Source: Mycolicibacterium rufum (GTDB lineage Bacteria > Actinomycetota > Actinomycetes > Mycobacteriales > Mycobacteriaceae). Taken from it: DNA of 64,000 nucleotides. Position 1 is the first letter of the stretch. Each line of letters starts with the position of its first letter. Under the pieces are notes generated by a model that worked only from the letters and a program-made list of their open reading frames with translations, was not told where the DNA came from and ran no database searches. The stretch covers positions 3,286,001 through 3,350,000 of the forward strand of contig NZ_CP092427.2 in assembly GCF_022374875.2 (NCBI RefSeq), written 5' to 3'. This document shows, piece by piece, positions 55,395 through 64,000 of this stretch. Both the position numbers and the translations under genes were made by a program.

Positions 55395-57326
55395 ATGAGT
55401 GACATCCCGTCCGGCGCGCTCGAGGCCGGGCAGTCACAGGCCGTGAGCCCTCTGGCCCGCGTCATCCTGCCGCGTCCGGGCGAGCCGCTCGACGTCCGCC
55501 AGCTCTACATCTGCGAGAACGAGACCAACGCCCGGCGCGCCCACGCCCCCACCCGCACCACGCTGGAGATCGGCGCGGAGTCGGAGGTGTCGTTCGCGAC
55601 CTACTTCAACGCGTTCCCGGCGAGCTACTGGCGACGCTGGTCGATCCTGGAATCCGTGGTGCTGCGGGTCGAGCTGACCGGCAGCGCCCGCGTCGACGTC
55701 TACCGCTCGAAGGCCACCGGCGCGCGGATCACCGTCGGCGGCGCCCCCGTCGTCAGCACCGGAGACCAGCCGGCCACCGTCGAGTTCGAGATCGACCTGA
55801 CGCCGTTCGAGGACGGCGGGTGGATCTGGTTCGACATCACCACCGACGCCGCGTCCACGCTGCACCACGCGGGCTGGTACGCGCCGATCCCCGCGCCCGG
55901 CCGCGCGAACGTCGCCATCGGCATCCCGACCTTCAACCGGCCGTCGGACTGCGTCAACGCGCTGGCCGCGCTGACCTCCGACCCGCTGGTCGACGAGGTG
56001 ATCAGCGCGGTGATCGTCTCCGATCAGGGCACCAAGAAGGCCAAGGACCATCCGGGTTTCGACGCCGCGGCCGCCGCGCTCGGCAGCCGGCTCTCGATCC
56101 ACGACCAACCGAACCTCGGCGGCTCTGGCGGCTACAGCCGGGTGATGTACGAGGCGCTGAAGAACACCGACTGCGAACAGATCCTGTTCATGGACGACGA
56201 CATCCGCATCGAGCCCGACTCGATCCTGCGGGCGCTGGCGATGAACCGGTTCGCGAAGGTGCCCACGCTCGTCGGCGGCCAGATGCTCAACCTGCAGGAG
56301 CCCAGCCACCTGCACGTGATGGGCGAGATGGTCGACTCCGAGAACTTCATGTGGACCGGCGCGGTCAACACCGAGTACGACCACAACTTCGCCAAGTACC
56401 CGCTCAACGACGAGGACGAGTACCGCAGCCGGCTGCTGCACCGGCGCATCGACGTCGACTACAACGGCTGGTGGATGTGCATGATCCCGCGGCAGGTCGC
56501 CGAGGAGCTCGGCCAACCGCTGCCGCTGTTCATCAAGTGGGACGACGCCGACTACGGCCTGCGGGCCGGTGAGCACGGCTACCCCACGGTGACGCTGCCG
56601 GGTGCGGCGATCTGGCACATGGCGTGGAGCGACAAAGACGACGCGATCGACTGGCAGGCCTACTTCCACCTGCGCAACCGGCTGATCGTGGCGGCGCTGC
56701 ACTGGGACGGCAACGTCCGCGGCCTGCTCCGCAGCCACCTCAAGGCGACCCTGAAACACCTTCTCTGCCTTGAGTATTCGACGGTGGCGATCCAGAACAA
56801 GGCGATGGACGATTTCCTCGCCGGGCCGGAGAACCTGTTCTCGATCCTGGAGTCGGCACTGCCCGACGTGCGGGCGATGCGGGCGACGTACCCCGACGCC
56901 GTCGTGTTGCCCAGCGCGACCGCACTGCCGACGCCGTCGGACAAGCGCTGGCGCAAGAAGGTGGAGATCCCCACCAACCCGCTGTCGATCTCGCTGCGGC
57001 TGAGCCGCGGGGTCGTGCACCAGCTCAAGGCGCACGATCCCGAGCACCATCGCCGCCCGCAGGTCAACGTCGCCACCCAGGACGCGCGCTGGTTCTCGCT
57101 GTGCAACGTCGACGGCGTCACCGTGACCACCGCCGACGGCCGCGGCGTGGTCTACCGCCAGCGCGACCGCGAGCAGATGTTCGCGCTGCTGCGCGAATCG
57201 CTGAAGCGGCAGGCGCTGCTGGCTCGCAAGTTCAACCGGATGCGCAAGGTGTACCGGGCCGCGCTGCCGATGCTGACGAGCACGCAGAAGTGGGAGTCCG
57301 TCCTGCTCGACGGTTCCCATGCCTGA
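55395..57326 (+). CDS. glfT2: Galactofuranosyltransferase GlfT2
   Basis: A 643-residue bifunctional beta-1,5/beta-1,6 galactofuranosyltransferase that polymerises the arabinogalactan galactan on its lipid carrier. An N-terminal beta-barrel domain (residues 1-160) precedes the GT-A domain with IGIPTFNRPSDCVNAL, the metal-binding triad DDD near residue 267 in LFMDDDIRIEP, and the WDDADYGLRAGEHGYP catalytic region. The C-terminal helical domain carries LKHLLCLEYSTVAIQNKAMD and binds membrane. It follows glf after 2 bp and overlaps the PAP2 gene by 8 bp. Confidence 0.97.
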   Translation: MSDIPSGALEAGQSQAVSPLARVILPRPGEPLDVRQLYICENETNARRAHAPTRTTLEIGAESEVSFATYFNAFPASYWRRWSILESVVLRVELTGSARVDVYRSKATGARITVGGAPVVSTGDQPATVEFEIDLTPFEDGGWIWFDITTDAASTLHHAGWYAPIPAPGRANVAIGIPTFNRPSDCVNALAALTSDPLVDEVISAVIVSDQGTKKAKDHPGFDAAAAALGSRLSIHDQPNLGGSGGYSRVMYEALKNTDCEQILFMDDDIRIEPDSILRALAMNRFAKVPTLVGGQMLNLQEPSHLHVMGEMVDSENFMWTGAVNTEYDHNFAKYPLNDEDEYRSRLLHRRIDVDYNGWWMCMIPRQVAEELGQPLPLFIKWDDADYGLRAGEHGYPTVTLPGAAIWHMAWSDKDDAIDWQAYFHLRNRLIVAALHWDGNVRGLLRSHLKATLKHLLCLEYSTVAIQNKAMDDFLAGPENLFSILESALPDVRAMRATYPDAVVLPSATALPTPSDKRWRKKVEIPTNPLSISLRLSRGVVHQLKAHDPEHHRRPQVNVATQDARWFSLCNVDGVTVTTADGRGVVYRQRDREQMFALLRESLKRQALLARKFNRMRKVYRAALPMLTSTQKWESVLLDGSHA

Positions 57327-57846
57327 CACACCGCACGGCGAGGACGCCGTGCTGGTGGCCGTGCAGTCGGCCGTGGCCGACCGGCCCGGCGTGCTGCCGC
57401 TGGCCCGGGCGCTGTCGCACTTCGGCGAACACAGCCTGGGCTGGCTCGCCGTCGCCGCGCTCGGCGCGCTGCTGGCGCCCGCTCGGCGCCGCCAGTACCT
57501 GACCGCCGGCGTGGGCGCCTTCGCGGCCCACGCCGCCGCGGTGATCATCAAACGGGTGGTGCGCCGCGAGCGCCCGCATCATCCGGCCATCGCGGTCAAC
57601 GTCGGCACCCCGAGCCGGCTGAGCTTCCCCTCGGCGCACGCGACGTCCACCACCGCCGCGGCCGTGCTGCTGGCCCGGCCCACCGGACTGCCGCTGCCCG
57701 CGCTGCTGGTACCCCCGATGGCGTTGTCGCGCATGGTGCTCGGCGTGCACTATCCGAGCGACGTGCTCACCGGCGTGGCCGTCGGGGCGATCGTTGCCAA
57801 CGTGGTCGGCAGGATGGCCGACGGGGTCGAAGGAGCGACACGATGA
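57319..57846 (+). CDS. PAP2-family phosphatase, Rv3807c-like (decaprenylphosphoryl-phosphoribose phosphatase)
   Basis: A 175-residue membrane phosphatase. The three PAP2 motifs are all present: KRVVRRERP (KxxxxxxRP), FPSAHATS (PSGH-type) and SRMVLGVHYPSD (SRxxxxxHxxxD). Several hydrophobic segments place the active site at the membrane surface. In the decaprenyl-phospho-arabinose pathway it would remove the 5-phosphate of decaprenylphosphoryl-5-phosphoribose made by UbiA, as proposed for Rv3807c. It overlaps glfT2 by 8 bp and ubiA by 4 bp, so it is part of the cell-wall operon. Confidence 0.93.
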   Translation: MPDTPHGEDAVLVAVQSAVADRPGVLPLARALSHFGEHSLGWLAVAALGALLAPARRRQYLTAGVGAFAAHAAAVIIKRVVRRERPHHPAIAVNVGTPSRLSFPSAHATSTTAAAVLLARPTGLPLPALLVPPMALSRMVLGVHYPSDVLTGVAVGAIVANVVGRMADGVEGATR

Positions 57847-58758
57847 GCGCATCCCAGGTGGGGCAGCAGGCGGGTTCGTCGTCGGCCGGGCCGCCGAAGA
57901 ACCTCCCCGCCGGCATCGTCAAGGCGCTGCGCCCGCGGCAGTGGGTGAAGAACGTCCTGGTGTTCGCCGCGCCGGTGGCCGCGCTCGGCGACGATCGCTA
58001 CGTCTACGACTACCGCGAGGTCCTGGTCCGCGTTCTGATCGCGTTCGTGGTCTTCAGCCTGGGCGCCTCGGCGGTGTACCTCGTCAACGACGCCCGCGAC
58101 GTCGAAGCCGACCGTGCGCACCCCACCAAGCGGTATCGCCCCATCGCCGCGGGCGTGGTCCCCGAATGGCTGGCCTACACCCTTGCCGTGGTGCTCGGCG
58201 TTGCGTCGCTGGCGATCTCGTGGTTCGTCACCCCGAACCTGGCGCTGGTGATGGCGGTCTACATCGCGATCCAGCTGGCCTACTGCTTCGGTCTCAAGCA
58301 TCAGGCCGTCATCGACATCTGCATCGTGTCCTCGGGATTCCTGATCCGGGCGATCGCCGGTGGCGTCGCCGCGGATGTGCCGCTGTCGCAATGGTTCCTG
58401 TTGATGATGGCGTTCGGCTCGCTGTTCATGGCGGCGGGCAAGCGCTATGCCGAACTGCAGCTGGCCGAACGGACCGGTGCCAAGATCCGCAAGTCCCTGG
58501 AGAGCTACACGAGTTCGTATCTGCGCTTCGTGTGGACGCTGTCGGCCACTGCGCTGGTGCTCTGCTACGGGCTGTGGGCCTTCGAGCGCGACGCGATGGG
58601 CAACACCTCCTGGTTCGTGGTGTCGATGGTGCCGTTCGTGATCGCGATCCTGCGCTACGCCGTCGACGTCGACGGCGGGCTGGCCGGCGAGCCCGAGGAG
58701 ATCGCGTTGAAGGACCGGGTGCTGCAGCTGCTCGCGGTGGCGTGGATCGGAACCATCG

Positions 58759-58781
<23 letters not shown>
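57843..58781 (+). CDS. ubiA: Decaprenyl-phosphate 5-phosphoribosyltransferase
   Basis: A 312-residue UbiA-superfamily membrane enzyme. It transfers phosphoribose from PRPP to decaprenyl phosphate, the first committed step to the arabinose donor DPA. The family metal-binding motif is NDARDVEADRAHPTKRYRP at residues 82-100, with a second acidic set in KRYAELQ and the later YAVDVDGG. About nine transmembrane helices are visible. The ATG at 57843 lies within the end of the PAP2 gene. The last 23 bp overlap aftB, so UbiA and AftB are also coupled. Matches Rv3806c. Confidence 0.96.
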
Positions 58782-62011
<3,230 letters not shown>

Positions 62012-62046
62012 TCCGGCGTTCGTAGAACGCCACACGCATCGCTGGC

Positions 62047-62074
62047 GGCGGTGATCCCTTCCGGGGTCACCGCC
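62047..62074 (+). terminator. Hairpin downstream of fbpA
   Basis: GGCGGTGA (62047-62054) and TCACCGCC (62067-62074) pair perfectly around a 12-nt loop that can pair further (TCCC with GGGG, one mismatch). It lies 36 bp after the fbpA stop and before fbpD. Confidence 0.6.
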
Positions 62075-62153
62075 GTCAGTCGCTTGCGCCCCGCCGCGTC
62101 GGGGTGATGTGGTTCACTACGTTGCGGTCGGGCGAAATGAGAGGTGGGGGTCG

Positions 62154-63038
62154 ATGCGTGCGCTGATCCGGACATTCATGGCTGCGGTGGTGGCCGCTGC
62201 GGCAGTCGTCGCCCCAGTGGCGGGCACCGCCCACGCACAGGGCGTCGAGACGCTCATGGTGCCGTCGGCCGCGATGGGCCGCGCGATCCCGGTGGCGTTC
62301 CAGGGCGGCGGCCCGCACGCCGTGGTGCTCCTCGACGCGTTCAACGGCGCGCCCGACGTGAGCAACTGGGTGACCGCAGGCAACGCGATGAGCACCCTCG
62401 CCGGCAAGGGCATCTCGGTGGTCGCCCCGGCCGGTGGCGCGTGGAGCATGTATACCAACTGGGAGCAGGACGGCTCCAAGCAGTGGGAGACCTTCCTGGC
62501 CGATGAGCTGCCGAACTGGCTGGCCGCCAACAAGGGGCTGGCCCCGGGCGGGCACGGCATCGTCGGCGCCTCGATGGGCGGCACCGGCGCGCTGACGATG
62601 GCGACCTTCCATCCCGACCGGTACCGCTTCGCCGGCTCGCTGTCGGGCTTCCTGACCCCGTCCAACACCTACATGAACGGCGCCATCACCGCCGGGCTCG
62701 CGCAGTTCGGCGGTGTCGACACCCGCAACATGTGGGGTCTGCCACAGCTGGGCCGCTGGAAGTGGCACGATCCGGACGTCCACGCACAGTTGTTGGTGGA
62801 CAACAACACCCGGCTGTGGGTGTTCAGCCCGTCGACGACGACCTGCACCGACGTGCCGGCGATGATCGGGTACTGCGACCAGGCCCAGGGCAGCAACCGC
62901 ACGTTCTACCAGCACTACCGTTCGATCGGCGGCGGCAACGGGCACTTCGACTTCCCGACCTCGGGCAACCACGACTGGGGCACCTGGAGCGGGCAGTTGG
63001 CCGCCATGTCCGGGGAGCTGGTCACGACCATCCGGTAG
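62154..63038 (+). CDS. fbpD: Antigen 85-related protein FbpD (MPT51-like)
   Basis: A 294-residue secreted esterase-fold protein related to the antigen 85 complex, start ATG 62154 behind GAGAGGTGGGGG. The signal peptide ends at AGTAHA. It keeps GIVGASMGGTGALTMATFHP, with a serine (Ser140) at the nucleophile position, and TSGNHDWGTWSGQL, with a histidine (His273) at the general-base position. In the M. tuberculosis protein MPT51 these catalytic residues are, as I recall, lost and it is considered non-enzymatic. The antigen-85 substrate-helix insertion between is shorter. Matches Rv3803c in place (299). Confidence 0.9.
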   Translation: MRALIRTFMAAVVAAAAVVAPVAGTAHAQGVETLMVPSAAMGRAIPVAFQGGGPHAVVLLDAFNGAPDVSNWVTAGNAMSTLAGKGISVVAPAGGAWSMYTNWEQDGSKQWETFLADELPNWLAANKGLAPGGHGIVGASMGGTGALTMATFHPDRYRFAGSLSGFLTPSNTYMNGAITAGLAQFGGVDTRNMWGLPQLGRWKWHDPDVHAQLLVDNNTRLWVFSPSTTTCTDVPAMIGYCDQAQGSNRTFYQHYRSIGGGNGHFDFPTSGNHDWGTWSGQLAAMSGELVTTIR

Positions 63039-63078
63039 CTCCCGGGAACCCGCGCACGCCCCCGGTACCTTGGAGGAC

Positions 63079-63558
63079 GTGCAACACGGGTCACGGTCCG
63101 CGCGGGCGGGAGTAGCTGGGCTATCCCTCCTGGTCGCCTCGTCGGCGTGGCTCACCGGATGCTCGGCCGGCGACGACGTGATCTCGGGCATGAGCTCCGA
63201 GATCGAGCCCGCACCGACGCACGGCCAGGACGCTGCGCAACCGCCGGGGCCGCCCCAGCCGGGCGGGCAGTCCAACGCGTTGATGGTGACGCCGCGCCAG
63301 CGTGCCTACCTCGACGCGCTGCGCTCCGAGGGCGTGCACCCCACCAGCGATCTGTCGGCGCTGAGCATCGGGTCCTACGTCTGCCAGGCGCGCGCGGCCA
63401 AGCAGCCCGACCAGGCCGTGTGGGATTTCGTCGCGCCGCTGGTGCGCAACGACGCGAGCGATCCGCGCTCCGACGGCGGCGCAGGCAAGCCCTCGGCGAC
63501 CGAACTCCGTGACGAGACCGCCGACTACATTCGCATCGCGACAGACCGACTCTGCTAG
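63079..63558 (+). CDS. DUF732-type lipoprotein
   Basis: A lipoprotein of about 159 residues. The lipobox is AWLTGCSAG (LTGC), so the mature N-terminal cysteine would be lipidated. The C-terminal ~90 residues ([49 protein letters not shown]) carry the DUF732 pattern of two cysteines that can form a disulphide, common in mycobacterial secreted small proteins. The GTG at 63079 leaves a normal signal peptide; a TTG at 63070 is an alternative start. It lies 40 bp after fbpD and 14 bp before the next gene. Confidence 0.85.
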   Translation: MQHGSRSARAGVAGLSLLVASSAWLTGCSAGDDVISGMSSEIEPAPTHGQDAAQPPGPPQPGGQSNALMVTPRQRAYLDALRSEGVHPTSDLSALSIGSYVCQARAAKQPDQAVWDFVAPLVRNDASDPRSDGGAGKPSATELRDETADYIRIATDRLC

Positions 63559-63572
63559 GAGCCTTCACATCC

Positions 63573-64000
63573 ATGGCCAAGACCAATCGGCGGAAACGCC
63601 ACCGCCTGCTGGCGCTGTTCGCTGCCGGGGCGGTGGGCCTCGTCGTGGTGCTGATCGTGGCGGTCGTCATCGTCGTGCTGCGCCGGCCCGAGAGCCCGCC
63701 GACGGCGGTTCCTCCCACCGCGGTACCGCCGACGGGCGTGCCGACCCCGCCGTCGAAGCCGCGCCCCGAGTTCCAGGACGCCAGCTGCCCGGACGTCCAG
63801 CTGATCTCGATCCCCGGCACCTGGGAGTCCTCGCGGGCGCTGGATCCGTTCAACCCCGTGCAGTTCCCGGCGGCGCTGCTGCTCAACGTCACCAACCCGA
63901 TCCGGGCCCAGTTCGGCACCGACCGGGTGGAGGTGTTCACGGTTCCCTACACCGCGCAGTTCCACAATCCGTTGTCGGCGGACACGCAGATGGCCTACAA
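63573..64000 (+). CDS. Rv3802c-like cutinase-family lipase/thioesterase (3' end outside window)
   Basis: The first ~142 residues of a gene running off the window edge, starting at ATG 63573 behind AGGAGCC. A basic start ([12 protein letters not shown]) and one membrane helix ([20 protein letters not shown]) are followed by a Pro-rich linker ([14 protein letters not shown]). Then comes the start of the cutinase-like alpha/beta-hydrolase domain ([18 protein letters not shown]). Rv3802c, at this place in M. tuberculosis, is an essential cell-envelope phospholipase/thioesterase linked to mycolate metabolism. The catalytic residues lie beyond the visible part. Confidence 0.88.
   Translation, partial: MAKTNRRKRHRLLALFAAGAVGLVVVLIVAVVIVVLRRPESPPTAVPPTAVPPTGVPTPPSKPRPEFQDASCPDVQLISIPGTWESSRALDPFNPVQFPAALLLNVTNPIRAQFGTDRVEVFTVPYTAQFHNPLSADTQMAY

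Overview
The window is high-GC chromosomal DNA from a mycobacterium, most likely a fast-growing or environmental species (Mycolicibacterium type). The strongest evidence is the arabinogalactan/mycolate cluster at the right end: erp, glf, glfT2, a decaprenyl-phosphoribose phosphatase, ubiA, aftB, fbpA, fbpD and the start of an Rv3802c-like cutinase-family gene. EthR/EthA, EspR, an Rv3852-type membrane-anchored histone-like protein and an Rv3839-like gene with an IdeR-type box point the same way. Dps and a nickel superoxide dismutase, neither of which M. tuberculosis has, argue against the M. tuberculosis complex. Locus tags quoted here (Rv numbers) come from memory of H37Rv gene order and were not checked by a search.

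Region by region. 1-8.2 kb: a partial proline-rich gene, a secreted protein with a 113-residue duplication, then a block ordered like Rv0135c-Rv0140 (TetR regulator, CYP138-like P450, msrA/msrB, SnoaL-like protein, epimerase, DUF427) with an amino-acid-oxidase-like gene inserted. 8.2-10.6 kb: HhH-GPD DNA glycosylase, dps and a thioesterase. 11.2-17.2 kb: gltB-gltD glutamate synthase, followed by an intergenic palindrome and a 46-codon gene. 17.7-23.5 kb: F420-type oxidoreductase, mycothiol-dependent DinB-type enzyme, ArsR-SulP operon, PHP-domain protein and DNA polymerase IV.

23.5-38.4 kb: a block collinear with Rv3855 down to Rv3842c: ethR/ethA around a repeated operator, rraA, a MerR/TipA regulator, the Lys-rich membrane protein, a copper module (copC and a frameshifted copD), a DUF6474-like protein, then an inserted secreted protein, an ImmA/IrrE-type peptidase with a multi-pass membrane partner, espR, an Rv3847-like gene, and sodN/sodX at the place where M. 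tuberculosis carries sodA. Next come a small membrane protein, rhodanese, DUF4328-like protein and glpQ1. 38.4-46.3 kb: LytR-CpsA-Psr protein, CPBP protease, the Rv3839-like gene, pheA with a histidine phosphatase, a Cys-rich small protein, a zincin, an Rv3835-like septum-formation family protein and serS.

46.3-64 kb: a PH-like protein overlapping a metallo-beta-lactamase/Rieske fusion, a phosphotransferase, two tandem PlsC-type acyltransferases with a HAD phosphatase, an LGFP-repeat peptidoglycan amidase, and the galactan/arabinan/mycolate cluster. That cluster makes UDP-Galf (glf), polymerises galactan (glfT2), makes decaprenyl-phospho-ribose and removes its phosphate (ubiA and the PAP2 enzyme), adds terminal arabinose (aftB) and attaches mycolates (fbpA). 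I saw no tRNA or rRNA gene, CRISPR array, transposase or prophage. Most genes are ordinary conserved mycobacterial genes. The items most worth attention are the ImmA/IrrE-membrane-EspR neighbourhood, the NiSOD replacement with an altered nickel hook, the MBL-Rieske fusion, the internal duplication in the secreted protein, the copD frameshift and the 17.25-kb palindrome.
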